DNA from: an uncultured Clostridia bacterium
GTDB taxonomy: Bacteria; Bacillota; Clostridia; Christensenellales; Borkfalkiaceae
Direction of reading: 5' to 3'
NCBI GenBank assembly: GCA_947625555.1
Contig: CANQOT010000004.1
Location: 40,991 to 104,990, forward strand
DNA: 64,000 nt
Numbering within the stretch: the first letter of the stretch is position 1; every line of letters starts with the position of its first letter. Shown in pieces: positions 26,780 to 34,388 of this stretch. A program made the translations under genes and the position numbers. The notes under the pieces were generated by a model, which saw only the letters and a program-made list of their open reading frames with translations, searched no databases and was not told the DNA's origin.

Positions 26780-27880
26780 TTATACATCATCTTTGGGCGA
26801 ATTATTTGTATCGAGACATATCTCCGCCCCACCTTCCCCCGCAGGCGGCTCCGTCTTGGGAATGGCGGCGCGGGCGAGGGCGTCGCAGCGGTTATTGAGC
26901 GCGTCGTCCGCATGCCCCTTGACCTTGCAAAATGTGACTTGATGCTTTCGCGTGAGGGATAGGAGCCTTTTCCACAGGTCGTCATTTTGCACGGGCTTGT
27001 TGTCCGCCTTTTTCCACCCCGATCTCTCCCACGCATACACCCAGCCCTCGTTGAAGGCATTCACCGTGTAGGCGGAATCGCTGTAAACGGTCACGGCGCA
27101 GGGGAATTTGAGCCGTTCGAGCCCTGCGATGACGGCCATTATCTCCATGCGGTTGTTGGTCGTCTCTTTCTCGCCGCCCGAGAGCGGAAGCTCGTGTTCG
27201 CCATAGAGAAGGATGCACCCCCAGCCACCCGCGCCCGGATTGCCCGAACACGCGCCGTCGGTATAGAGCGTGACGCCCTTTTGCTCCCCTTCTCGGGTTT
27301 TCTTCTCCGAAGTAGCCCTGTTCGCGAAATATTCCTCGCGCAGTATGCCGCGCTGAACGATATCGACGCGTTCCCCCGTCGAAAGAAGGCGAATATACCT
27401 TCTCCGCGTCCCTTCATATTGCAGGCCGCATTTTTCCATGACGCGGGAAGAGCCGATATTTTTCGCCGCATGCGTCCCGTCGATACGGTAGAATCCCACT
27501 TCCTCAAAGCAGTAACGCAAAACTTCGGAGAGCGTCTCCGTCATGATGCCCTTTCCCCACCAAGCCTTGCCCATGCAGTAACCGAGCTCGCCGCGCTCTT
27601 GGTAAGCGTCCACGCGCACGACGCAGATGTCCCCGATGAGGACATTGCCCTCTTTGAGGACGATCGCCCAGTGATAGACGGCGGGAGAGGCATATTCTTT
27701 TTCCCAGATTTGAAGAAGCTCGCGCGTAACGGAAATATCGCCGTGCGGCGTCCACGTAAGAAATTTGGTGACTTCGGGGTCGTTCATCCAATTTGCAAAC
27801 GCTTCTTCGGCATCGCTCTCCTTCCACGGGCGCAGGATAAGACGCGCCGTCTCCAATATTTTTGTTCCTCTATGCTCCAT
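26780..27880 (-). CDS. GNAT N-acetyltransferase fused to ribonuclease HI
   Basis: 366 residues in one frame. Residues 1-185 are a RimJ/RimL-type GNAT domain (ETARLILRPWKESDAE, GELGYCMGKAWWGKGIMTE, NIGSSRVMEKCGLQYEG). Residues 200-345 are a complete RNase HI with the catalytic set Asp208 (YTDGACSGNPG), Glu246 (NNRMEIMAV), Asp268 (YSDSAY) and Asp333 after VKGHADD. The RNase half degrades RNA in RNA-DNA hybrids; the acetyl acceptor of the first half is unknown. No stop or usable start codon lies at the junction, so the fusion is in the DNA as given. The C-terminal 20 residues are a polar tail. Confidence 0.88.
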   Translation of the reverse strand: MEHRGTKILETARLILRPWKESDAEEAFANWMNDPEVTKFLTWTPHGDISVTRELLQIWEKEYASPAVYHWAIVLKEGNVLIGDICVVRVDAYQERGELGYCMGKAWWGKGIMTETLSEVLRYCFEEVGFYRIDGTHAAKNIGSSRVMEKCGLQYEGTRRRYIRLLSTGERVDIVQRGILREEYFANRATSEKKTREGEQKGVTLYTDGACSGNPGAGGWGCILLYGEHELPLSGGEKETTNNRMEIMAVIAGLERLKFPCAVTVYSDSAYTVNAFNEGWVYAWERSGWKKADNKPVQNDDLWKRLLSLTRKHQVTFCKVKGHADDALNNRCDALARAAIPKTEPPAGEGGAEICLDTNNSPKDDV

Positions 27881-27899
27881 GGTACCTCACTTTTTACAC

Positions 27900-27929
27900 A
27901 AAAGCCGTCACAAGTTTGCGACGGCTTTT
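27900..27929 (-). terminator. Terminator of tRNA-Trp
   Basis: AAAAGCCGTC (27900-27909) pairs with GACGGCTTTT (27920-27929), lying 27 bases past the tRNA 3' end on the minus strand. Confidence 0.7.
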
Positions 27930-27955
27930 CTTGCGCCCACTTTCGCAGGTCTTTT

Positions 27956-28030
27956 TGGCAGGGGAGACGCGACTCGAACACGCAACAGACGGTTTTGGAG
28001 ACCGTTGCTCTACCATTGAACTACTCCCCT
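27956..28030 (-). tRNA. tRNA-Trp (anticodon CCA)
   Basis: Acceptor arms AGGGGAG and CTCCCCT pair perfectly. D arm, anticodon stem ACGGT/ACCGT with loop CTCCAAA (anticodon at 27996-27998) and T loop TTCGAGT are present. Discriminator G and CCA are encoded. A promoter lies directly upstream. Confidence 0.95.
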
Positions 28031-28042
28031 ATGTTCCAGTAT

Positions 28043-28071
28043 ATTATAGCCCTTTCTCGGCCGTTCGTCAA
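28043..28071 (-). promoter_or_regulatory. Promoter of tRNA-Trp
   Basis: Minus strand TTGACG (28066-28071), 17-base spacer, TATAAT (28043-28048), 12 bases before the tRNA. Confidence 0.75.
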
Positions 28072-28101
28072 GACTTTTGCATGAGATTTGTGAAAATCCT
28101 C

Positions 28102-28680
28102 TCATATTCCCAAACGGCGGACGAGTTGCGCCGCCTTTTGACGCAGCTCCGCGAGCGTTCCGTCGTTTTCGACGACGATGAACTTTTTCCCCTTGGGAGC
28201 GGCGCGTTCTGTCTGCGCGCGCATCCTCGCCTCGATCTCCCCCTCCGTCAGGCCGTCGCGGCGGGCGACAGCGTCGAGCCTCGCGCCTCTTTCCCTCGTT
28301 ACGATCACGACGATTTCGAACAGATCTTCAAATCCGCCCTCAAAGAGGAGCGGAACTTCGGCGATCGCGACGGGATGGGCCCGCATGCGGCTCAAAAGCG
28401 TCTCCATGATGCGCGGATGGGCATATTCATTCAAATTCCGAAGGGCGTCCTCATCGGAAAAGACGAGGGCGGAAAGGAGCTCTTTCTGCACGATGCCGCC
28501 TTCGGTGCATTGGGGGAAGCGCGCGGCCAATCCCGCAAGATAGTTTGCGTCCTGCCAAAGTTCATGCGAGATCTCGTCGCACGAAAAGACGGGATAGCCG
28601 AGCTCCCGCAGAGTATCGCAAAAGGATGTCTTTCCGCTGCCGATGCCCCCCGTCACGGCGATCAACTTATTTTGCGTCAT
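28102..28680 (-). CDS. coaE: Dephospho-CoA kinase
   Basis: 192 residues from the ATG at 28680 (MTQNKLIAVTGGIGSGKTS). It phosphorylates dephospho-CoA, the last step of coenzyme A synthesis. The P-loop GGIGSGKTS and the family segments CDEISHELW, NEYAHPRI, EVPLLFEGGFE and ARRDGLTEGEIEARM are intact. The start lies 14 bases inside the polA 3' end, so the two are translationally coupled, an arrangement common in Bacillota. Confidence 0.95.
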   Translation of the reverse strand: MTQNKLIAVTGGIGSGKTSFCDTLRELGYPVFSCDEISHELWQDANYLAGLAARFPQCTEGGIVQKELLSALVFSDEDALRNLNEYAHPRIMETLLSRMRAHPVAIAEVPLLFEGGFEDLFEIVVIVTRERGARLDAVARRDGLTEGEIEARMRAQTERAAPKGKKFIVVENDGTLAELRQKAAQLVRRLGI

Positions 28681-31207
28681 ACCAACTCTTCCCCATCGAG
28701 ATATCGGCGGTGAGGGGCACATTGAGCGAGATCGCCCCCTCCATCTCCTCTTTGAGCATTGCGGCGGCTCGCTCCGCCTCGTCCATGGGGCAGTCGAGCA
28801 CGAGTTCGTCGTGGACCTGCAAAACGAGCTTCGAGCGGAAGCCGTCCCTTTTCAGGCGCGTGGCAACGCGCAGCATGGCGAGCTTGATGATGTCCGCCGC
28901 GCTCCCCTGTAAGGGCATGTTCATTGCGGCGCGCTCGCCGAAGGAGCGGGTGGCGAATTTCGAAGATTTGAGCTCGGGAATGAACCGCTTTCTGCCGAGA
29001 ATGGTTCGGATAAAGCCGTCCTCTTTGGCCTTGCGGATACTTTCGTCCAAATAGAACTTGACTTCGGGGTGGAACTCGAAATATCGATCGATAAATTCCT
29101 GCGCTTCGGAGGAGGAACAGCCCAGACTCTTGCAGAGGCCGAAGGCGCTCATACCGTAGATGATGCCGAAATTCACCGTCTTTGCGCGCCTGCGCATGAA
29201 GGGCGTTACATCTTCGATCTTGACGCCGAACACGCGCGAGGCCGTCGCCGCATGCACGTCCTCTCCCTTCCGATAGGAATCGACGAGCGCCTTGCACTGC
29301 GAGAAGTGGGCGAGAAGGCGGAGTTCGATCTGCGAATAGTCGCCGTCGACGAGGATATTCCCCTCTCGCGCAATGAAGAGTTTGCGCAGTTCCTTACCCT
29401 CGTCCGTGCGGGCGGGGATATTTTGCAGGTTGGGGTTGGCGCTCGAAAGCCGCCCCGTCGTCGCCACGGTCTGGTTATAGGTCGTATGCACGATCCCGTT
29501 CACGGCAAGCGGCCGAATGCCGTCGATGTAGGTGGATTGCAGTTTTTGGATCTCGCGATAGCGCAGGATAAGGCGCGCGATCTCGTGGTCCTCGGCGAGT
29601 TTTTCGAGCACGTCGGCATTGGTGGAATAGGTGCCCCTGCGAGTAATTTTTGTCATCTTCGTGCTCAAACCGAGCTTTTCGAAGAGGATATCGGAGAGTT
29701 GGGAGGTCGAATTGAGGTTGAAGGAAGTCCCGCCCGCAAGCTCGTAGATACGGTTGGAAAGGTCGTTGAGCTCCCTCTCGAATTTTTCGGAAAATTCGGG
29801 GAATTTTGTAAGGTCGACCCGCACGCCCAGCTTCTCCATCTCGAAGAGCACATCTTCGAGGGGCCGTTCGAGTTCGTTGTAGAGTTTTTCCTCCGCCGTG
29901 CCCCGTGCGATCTTTACGGCCTCTTCATAGGCAAGGAGAAGGGCCTTGGCGCAACAGTCATCGGGCAGCGAATATTCGGCTACGATATCCCCCGGCGAAA
30001 CGGATTTGAGTTTGGAATCGGAGAGATAGCGCAAGAGTGCGACATCCTCGAGGGCGGTACAGCTGACGTTGAGGCCGACTTCCCCCATGGTGTGCGCAAA
30101 GGTCTTGGCGTCGGGCACGATCACGCGCTTGTCTCCCGAAAAGATCGCATGAAAGAGAGGCCGAAGATCGGAGATGAAAAATCCCGGCGTGAGGAAATTT
30201 GTGTGGAGGCTGATGCGGTAATTCATGCCGCACATATAGAAGTAGATGGCATCTTTTTGGGGATAGACCGCAACTTCTTCCGCCTTTTTCGCAATCGGCA
30301 GGAGAACGGAAAGATCGGTGATCTCTTCCGCCCTCTCCGTATTGGGACGTTCGGCCGCGAAGTATTCGGAATTGACGAGAGAACGGAATTCGAGCCGTGC
30401 GAAAGAGGCGCGGGCCTCCTCGGAAAATGGAATATGCAGTTCGCATTCCTGCAACTCGATCGAGAGCGGGACGTTGGTATCGATGGTGGCAAGCTGACGG
30501 GAGAAGTAGGCCTGCTCCTTCCCCTTTACCAATTTATCGTGCAGGGCGCCGCCGATCTCGTCGAGATGGGCATATACCCCGTCGATATCGCCATATTGTT
30601 GCAAGAGACTGAACGCGCCCTTGGGGCCGATGCCGGCCACACCGGGGATATTATCGGAATCATCCCCCATGAGCGCCTTTTCCTCGATGATCTGCGAAGG
30701 AACGAGCCCCGTCTTTTCGAAGAAGTTATCCGCCGTCAGACGGTCGAGTTCGCTCACCCCCCGCTTCGTAAAGCAAACGTCGACGTTCTCTTTGACGAGC
30801 TGGTAAACGTCGCGGTCCCCCGTATAGATGAGGATGTGCACGTTATTGAACTTGCGGGAGATGGTGCCGATGAGATCGTCCGCCTCGAAGCCCTCGCGCT
30901 CCACAATGCAGATGTCCATCGCGCGCAACAGCTCTTTGAGGAGAGGAACTTGCACGACGAGTTCCTGCGGCATCGGTCTGCGCGTCGCTTTATAGTCCTT
31001 GTAGATGAGGTGACGGAAGGTCGGCGCATGCAGGTCAAACGTGACCGCGAGATACTTGGGCCGCTCTTCGTCCGCGATTTTGAGGAGGAGTTTGATGAAC
31101 CCGAAAATACCGTTCGTCGGGATGCCGCCCTTCGTCATGAATACGCTCATCGCATAGAAGGCGCGGTTCAAAAGGCTGTTGCCGTCGATCAATACAAGTT
31201 TGTCCAT
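28667..31207 (-). CDS. polA: DNA polymerase I
   Basis: 846 residues. The N-terminal 5'-3' exonuclease domain (MDKLVLIDGNSLLNRAFYA, GDDSDNIPGVAGIGPKGA) is complete. The middle 3'-5' exonuclease-like domain lacks the DxE metal-binding motif, so proofreading is probably absent, as in many Bacillota. The polymerase domain has YSQIELRLLAH (motif A), RRRAKTVNFGIIYGMSAFGL (motif B) and VLQVHDELVLD (motif C). The -10 box of its promoter ends six bases before the ATG, pointing to a leaderless message. Confidence 0.97.
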   Translation of the reverse strand: MDKLVLIDGNSLLNRAFYAMSVFMTKGGIPTNGIFGFIKLLLKIADEERPKYLAVTFDLHAPTFRHLIYKDYKATRRPMPQELVVQVPLLKELLRAMDICIVEREGFEADDLIGTISRKFNNVHILIYTGDRDVYQLVKENVDVCFTKRGVSELDRLTADNFFEKTGLVPSQIIEEKALMGDDSDNIPGVAGIGPKGAFSLLQQYGDIDGVYAHLDEIGGALHDKLVKGKEQAYFSRQLATIDTNVPLSIELQECELHIPFSEEARASFARLEFRSLVNSEYFAAERPNTERAEEITDLSVLLPIAKKAEEVAVYPQKDAIYFYMCGMNYRISLHTNFLTPGFFISDLRPLFHAIFSGDKRVIVPDAKTFAHTMGEVGLNVSCTALEDVALLRYLSDSKLKSVSPGDIVAEYSLPDDCCAKALLLAYEEAVKIARGTAEEKLYNELERPLEDVLFEMEKLGVRVDLTKFPEFSEKFERELNDLSNRIYELAGGTSFNLNSTSQLSDILFEKLGLSTKMTKITRRGTYSTNADVLEKLAEDHEIARLILRYREIQKLQSTYIDGIRPLAVNGIVHTTYNQTVATTGRLSSANPNLQNIPARTDEGKELRKLFIAREGNILVDGDYSQIELRLLAHFSQCKALVDSYRKGEDVHAATASRVFGVKIEDVTPFMRRRAKTVNFGIIYGMSAFGLCKSLGCSSSEAQEFIDRYFEFHPEVKFYLDESIRKAKEDGFIRTILGRKRFIPELKSSKFATRSFGERAAMNMPLQGSAADIIKLAMLRVATRLKRDGFRSKLVLQVHDELVLDCPMDEAERAAAMLKEEMEGAISLNVPLTADISMGKSWYDAK

Positions 31208-31213
31208 ACTCCC

Positions 31214-31242
31214 ATTTTATCATGGCTGCAATATTTTTGCAA
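31214..31242 (-). promoter_or_regulatory. Sigma-A promoter of polA
   Basis: Minus strand TTGCAA (31237-31242), 17-base spacer, TAAAAT (31214-31219) with an upstream TG (extended -10). Expected transcription start is at or next to the polA ATG at 31207. Confidence 0.7.
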
Positions 31243-31260
31243 GATTATCTGAAAAATCGC

Positions 31261-31289
31261 TTGATTTTTCTCATAACTTTCGATATACT
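31261..31289 (+). promoter_or_regulatory. Promoter of tRNA-Leu, divergent from polA
   Basis: TTGATT (31261-31266), 17-base spacer, TATACT (31284-31289), ten bases before the tRNA 5' end. Confidence 0.7.
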
Positions 31290-31299
31290 TTTAGTGTTC

Positions 31300-31386
31300 G
31301 CCGGTGTGGTGGAATTGGCAGACGCGCTGGACTCAAAATCCTGTGGTAGAAATACCGTATCGGTTCGACCCCGATCACCGGCACCA
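31300..31386 (+). tRNA. tRNA-Leu (anticodon CAA)
   Basis: Class II tRNA of 87 bases with acceptor arms GCCGGTG/CACCGGC, loop CTCAAAA (anticodon 31334-31336), a long variable arm and T loop TTCGACC; CCA is encoded at 31384-31386. The anticodon stem CTGGA/TCCTG has a T-T mismatch at its second pair. Confidence 0.93.
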
Positions 31387-31413
31387 AAAAACGACCCCAT
31401 AAGGGTCGTTTTT
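31387..31413 (+). terminator. Terminator of tRNA-Leu
   Basis: AAAAACGACCC pairs with GGGTCGTTTTT around the loop CATAA, directly after the CCA end; it has a U-rich 3' side. Confidence 0.8.
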
Positions 31414-31588
31414 TGGTGCCGTGAAGGGATCGGACAACTTCGTTCGACCCCGCGCGAGGACGGCAAACCAAACAAATAAAAAAATGCAGGCTGCCCTTTT
31501 GCCGTCCGAAGCTCTCGAGCCCCTTGGGGCGAAGTGATCACCGGCACCACGACCAACCTAATTCGAACCAAGTTAGGTTGGTCTTTTT
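31414..31588 (+). ncRNA. Candidate structured RNA or tRNA remnant behind tRNA-Leu
   Basis: No gene is visible here. The stretch holds a copy of the T-arm segment GTTCGACCCCG (31442-31452), an inverted repeat GGACGGCAAA/TTTGCCGTCC (31458-31467 and 31498-31507), a GCCCC-TT-GGGGC hairpin (31519-31530), an exact copy of the last 14 bases of tRNA-Leu, GATCACCGGCACCA (31536-31549), and a strong terminator (31551-31588). It may be a decayed second tRNA, a recombination scar, or a small RNA with a tRNA-like end. No promoter of its own was seen. Confidence 0.3.
31551..31588 (+). terminator. Second strong terminator behind tRNA-Leu
   Basis: GACCAACCTAA (31551-31561) pairs with TTAGGTTGGTC (31573-31583), followed by TTTTT. 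Confidence 0.8.
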
Positions 31589-31599
31589 CCATTCTAAAA

Positions 31600-31620
31600 G
31601 CGAGGGCAAACCGCCCTCGC
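31600..31620 (-). terminator. Terminator of the TfoX-like pseudogene
   Basis: GCGAGGGC (31600-31607) and GCCCTCGC (31613-31620) make an eight-pair stem, followed by TTTT on the minus strand; it may also work on the plus strand. Confidence 0.55.
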
Positions 31621-31645
31621 CTTTAATACTTCGCTAAATTGAAAT

Positions 31646-31964
31646 TTACCGCTTTTTCATTTTTGGCATTGGCAGTTCGTCATACATTGCCTCAAATAGT
31701 CCTGTCAAAAAAATCTTATCGTCCACGTTGTCCACAAGTAGCATTTCCTTTGCACCCTCATACGGCAAGGAATACTCCGCTTGGGGGGCAATAGGATAAA
31801 GCGGATTTCACGGGTTTTACGAGCAATCTATCGTCGTAGATACCACCGACAAGTTTGCCGCGATAGTAAATCAGAAATTCACCCATCATAGGCTTGTAGG
31901 TAATGTCCTTTAAGTCCGAAAGTTGCTCTAAAATGAAATTCAAATATTCCTTGCTTGACGGCAT
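31646..31964 (-). pseudogene. TfoX N-terminal-domain protein, frameshifted in a C6 run
   Basis: The first part, from the ATG at 31964, reads MPSSKEYLNFILEQLSDL, then MMGEFLIYYRGKLVGGIYDD and LLVKPVKSALSY, as in small TfoX/Sxy N-terminal-domain proteins. The frame then runs into CPPSGVFLAV and stops at 31758. Dropping one base from the six-C run (31782-31787 on the plus strand) restores QAEYSLPYEGAKEMLLVDN and an end at ELPMPKMKKR, with the stop at 31646. The whole protein would be about 105 residues. It is either a recent pseudogene, a phase-variable gene or a sequencing error. Base composition is more AT-rich than in the flanking housekeeping genes. Confidence 0.75.
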
Positions 31965-31992
31965 AATTCCTCCGCGAAATTGAAATTTATTG

Positions 31993-32487
31993 TTATAATT
32001 GTCCCTTATCGATCAATATGCGCTCAGCCCTGCAAAGGCGGGTCTCTGTGCGCAGTGCGGCGATCGCAAACCCGGCGAAAATGACGTCCGAGGCACAAGC
32101 TACCGACGGTGCTATCGCTGCAAAGACGAGCAGAAGAACGCCGTATTCGGATGTCCATGAGGAAAGCATCGGAACAAGTAAGACGAGCAGAGCCGCGATG
32201 TTCAGCGCCGCCGCGGCGATACTTACCCCCAAAAAGATACGATTGGGTTTGCGTCGCTTCAAAACGGTGAATATCAAAATCCCAATGGCGGAAGTAAGAA
32301 GCAGAAGCAGGGTAAAACCCACACAAAAGAGGTATAGCACGACCACCGCAAAGGCCCGTCCGGCGAACAGCTGATATAATCCTGCGACTGCGGTGTTCCA
32401 CAAAACTATTATAAAAAGAAGCGTGCATAACGCTGAAACGAAGCCCGCCGTGCAGGCGACAACGGCAAATTTATTCGTCTTTTTCAT
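31993..32487 (-). CDS. Small membrane protein of unknown function
   Basis: 164 residues with four likely membrane helices (about 8-30, 40-72, 84-106, 118-145) and a basic patch KRRKPNR between helices 2 and 3. AGAGGA precedes the ATG at 32487. I do not recognise the family. The neighbours are a TfoX-like pseudogene and another small membrane protein, and the region is AT-rich, so this may be an acquired accessory segment. The roughly 130 bases upstream hold no clear promoter. Confidence 0.6.
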   Translation of the reverse strand: MKKTNKFAVVACTAGFVSALCTLLFIIVLWNTAVAGLYQLFAGRAFAVVVLYLFCVGFTLLLLLTSAIGILIFTVLKRRKPNRIFLGVSIAAAALNIAALLVLLVPMLSSWTSEYGVLLLVFAAIAPSVACASDVIFAGFAIAALRTETRLCRAERILIDKGQL

Positions 32488-32621
32488 TTTTTCCTCTTTT
32501 CCTCTTTCCCAATCGCATAATCTTTCCGTGTTGATTTCTTCGACTTCTTCTGTCTCCTCTCTCTTTCACAAAAGTTTTTTGTAAGCTCAAAATTCCACTG
32601 CTCCAAAAGAGTGCTTTTTTA

Positions 32622-33020
32622 TCACTTTCCTTTTCCTTTCTTACATACCCCGATGAGCGTAGAAAGAAAACACAACGCTCCCACGGTGAGCAGGACGGGA
32701 GCCGCAGATACAATCACGGTTTTGAAGGGAGCCTCTGTTCGGGTAAGGGCAAAAGTCGCACACACAACACCGAGCAAGAATATGCCGCCCTCGATAAACA
32801 GCGCAAATTTGAAGGTGTTCGTCCTGTTTTTGAACACAAAACTCAAAATGAGCCCCAAAATTGAAAGACATATTCCGCCGATCAGCATGATTTTAAGCCA
32901 CAGGGGCAACTCAAAAAATTCTTCTGCTTCGGGATAGAGCTCCGAAAGAGCAAGAGACATTCCTATACAAACTGCCCCGATAAACGTGATGCAGGATGAT
33001 AAAATCGACTTGGTTCTCAT
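32622..33020 (-). CDS. Small membrane protein of unknown function
   Basis: 132 residues from the ATG at 33020 (MRTKSILSSCITFIGAVCIGM), which has GGGAG upstream; the frame is open to an ATG at 33080, but that would overlap the promoter. Four hydrophobic helices (about 6-26, 42-62, 70-90, 100-124) and a basic tail KKGKGK. No family recognised. A promoter at 33052-33080 supports expression. Confidence 0.6.
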   Translation of the reverse strand: MRTKSILSSCITFIGAVCIGMSLALSELYPEAEEFFELPLWLKIMLIGGICLSILGLILSFVFKNRTNTFKFALFIEGGIFLLGVVCATFALTRTEAPFKTVIVSAAPVLLTVGALCFLSTLIGVCKKGKGK

Positions 33021-33051
33021 AAACACTCCCGACTGCCGTATTCTTGAAATC

Positions 33052-33080
33052 ATCATATCATAATTCGGCACAAAAATCAA
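33052..33080 (-). promoter_or_regulatory. Promoter of the small membrane protein gene
   Basis: Minus strand TTGATT (33075-33080), 17-base spacer, TATGAT (33052-33057). Confidence 0.55.
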
Positions 33081-33105
33081 GCGGGCGGTCTAAAACAAAA
33101 GGCGC

Positions 33106-33133
33106 TTGACAGGAGCGAGTATGGGATGATAAA
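33106..33133 (+). promoter_or_regulatory. Promoter directly upstream of the 33143 gene
   Basis: TTGACA (33106-33111), 16-base spacer, GATAAA (33128-33133). The ATG follows nine bases later without a ribosome site. Confidence 0.5.
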
Positions 33134-33142
33134 ATCATAAAT

Positions 33143-33460
33143 ATGGATATTGAACAATTAAGCGAGATCGTAAAAAAGGCAAATTTAAGGAAAATCAAAA
33201 AGGCGCTCAAAGCGGCGGGATTTCGGAACTGCAAGTCCGATGCAAAGCTCCGCCATGCGTCCCTATACGAAATCGCAATCGTGCCCTACGAAGAGACGCC
33301 CTACTTCCCCGATGGGAAAGGCAACGAATATAACGGCCAAGTGTGCCATGGCGTGAAGGGATATGAAGAGTACGAATTTGTCGTCGTGCAATTCCTTGCG
33401 CCTTTCAAGCGCAGCTGCGAGGATCTTTCCACCAAGAAGATGCTCATCTTTGCGAAGTAA
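33143..33460 (+). CDS. Small cytoplasmic protein of unknown function
   Basis: 105 residues, no signal peptide or membrane segment. Residues 1-30 are helical and basic (IVKKANLRKIKKALKAAGF); the rest is probably alpha/beta with many aromatic residues (YEETPYFPDGKGNEYNGQVCHGVKGYEEYEF). I do not recognise the family. No Shine-Dalgarno is present, and the promoter position suggests a leaderless mRNA. A terminator follows at 33482. Coding status rests on promoter, terminator and plausible composition. Confidence 0.6.
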   Translation: MDIEQLSEIVKKANLRKIKKALKAAGFRNCKSDAKLRHASLYEIAIVPYEETPYFPDGKGNEYNGQVCHGVKGYEEYEFVVVQFLAPFKRSCEDLSTKKMLIFAK

Positions 33461-33481
33461 CTCTCGAATGGCGATATAAAA

Positions 33482-33515
33482 AAACGGGAGTGAACATCAT
33501 TCCCGTTTATTTTTC
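33482..33515 (+). terminator. Terminator after the 33143 gene
   Basis: AAACGGGA (33482-33489) pairs with TCCCGTTT (33501-33508), followed by a TATTTTT tract; it overlaps the end of the convergent methyltransferase gene. Confidence 0.65.
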
Positions 33516-34388
33516 GATTTTGGCGACAAAGAAGCCCTCGTAGAGCGAAGTCGGGCAGACTGTGAGGGTGCCCTCTTTGGAGGGAAGCGTCGGAATGCCC
33601 CCGAAGGGTTCGATGGGCACGATCGTTGCCCCCATAGCGGGCAGGACGCGTTCCAAAAGCTCCCAATTTTCTTCCTTCAAAATGGAACACGTCGAATAGA
33701 CGAGCGTTCCCCCTTTCTTTAAGAGTTTCAGCCCCTTCCGCAAGAGTTTTTCCTGCATGTGGACGCACTTTGCAAGATATTCTTCCGAGAAGCGGACGGG
33801 CGAATTTTTCGTCAACGTTCCGCTGCCCGTGCAGGGCGCGTCGAGGAGGATCTTGTCGAAGGAAAAGAAGTCGTCGAGCGTCGCGGCGTCGCACAAAATG
33901 GCCGTGACGCGGGTCGCCCCTTGCCTCTCCAAGTTGAATTTGAGCCGTTCAAAGCGGATCTTGTCGCGCTCGCACGCCGTGATGAGCGCCTTCCCCGCGG
34001 AGAGGGCATAGATCTCGCAGGTCTTTCCGCCGGGTGCGGCCGTCATATCGAGTACGCTCTCCCCCTCCTTGGGATCGAGGAACAGGGGCGGCAGCATGGA
34101 AGAAAGGCTCTGCATATAGATTTTGCCTTCCGAATAGATCGGAAGGCATTGGATATCACGTTCGGCGGCGCCTTCGAGGATGAGGGCGTTTTGGTCCCAG
34201 CCGACGGCGGTGAAGGAGATCTTCGCGTTTTTGAGCGCCGTGCAGACCTCTTCCGCATTCGATTTCAAGGTGTTGATGCGCAAAGAAACAGGGCGGTCGC
34301 AAACCGCCGCAATTTCCTCGGCACGGCTCGCGCCGTACTGCGCCGCAAATTTATCGTGAAGAGCGCTTATTGAATGAGGGAAAGCCAT
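33507..34388 (-). CDS. RsmB/NOL1-type RNA (cytosine-5) methyltransferase
   Basis: 293 residues. SAM-dependent m5C methyltransferase: the binding motif VLDMTAAPGGKTCEIYAL, the catalytic motif LLDAPCTGSGTL and the second cysteine in LVYSTCSILKEEN are all present. The protein is much shorter than RsmB (about 440) because the NusB-like N-terminal domain is absent; it resembles short NSUN6/RsmF-like enzymes. The target (16S rRNA, 23S rRNA or tRNA) cannot be told from sequence. Its start overlaps the flavodoxin gene by 22 bases. Confidence 0.85.
   Translation of the reverse strand: MAFPHSISALHDKFAAQYGASRAEEIAAVCDRPVSLRINTLKSNAEEVCTALKNAKISFTAVGWDQNALILEGAAERDIQCLPIYSEGKIYMQSLSSMLPPLFLDPKEGESVLDMTAAPGGKTCEIYALSAGKALITACERDKIRFERLKFNLERQGATRVTAILCDAATLDDFFSFDKILLDAPCTGSGTLTKNSPVRFSEEYLAKCVHMQEKLLRKGLKLLKKGGTLVYSTCSILKEENWELLERVLPAMGATIVPIEPFGGIPTLPSKEGTLTVCPTSLYEGFFVAKIEK

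Noticed and set aside
31245..31592. Minus-strand frame containing GDRGRTDTVFLPQDFESSA
   Set aside because: This is the well-known false protein obtained by translating the complement of a tRNA-Leu gene. The similar short frames across tRNA-Trp (27765-28713) were dismissed for the same reason.
32471..32713. Small basic frame MYLRLPSCSPWERC between two membrane-protein genes
   Set aside because: It overlaps both neighbours, lacks a ribosome site and has a composition typical of non-coding reading.
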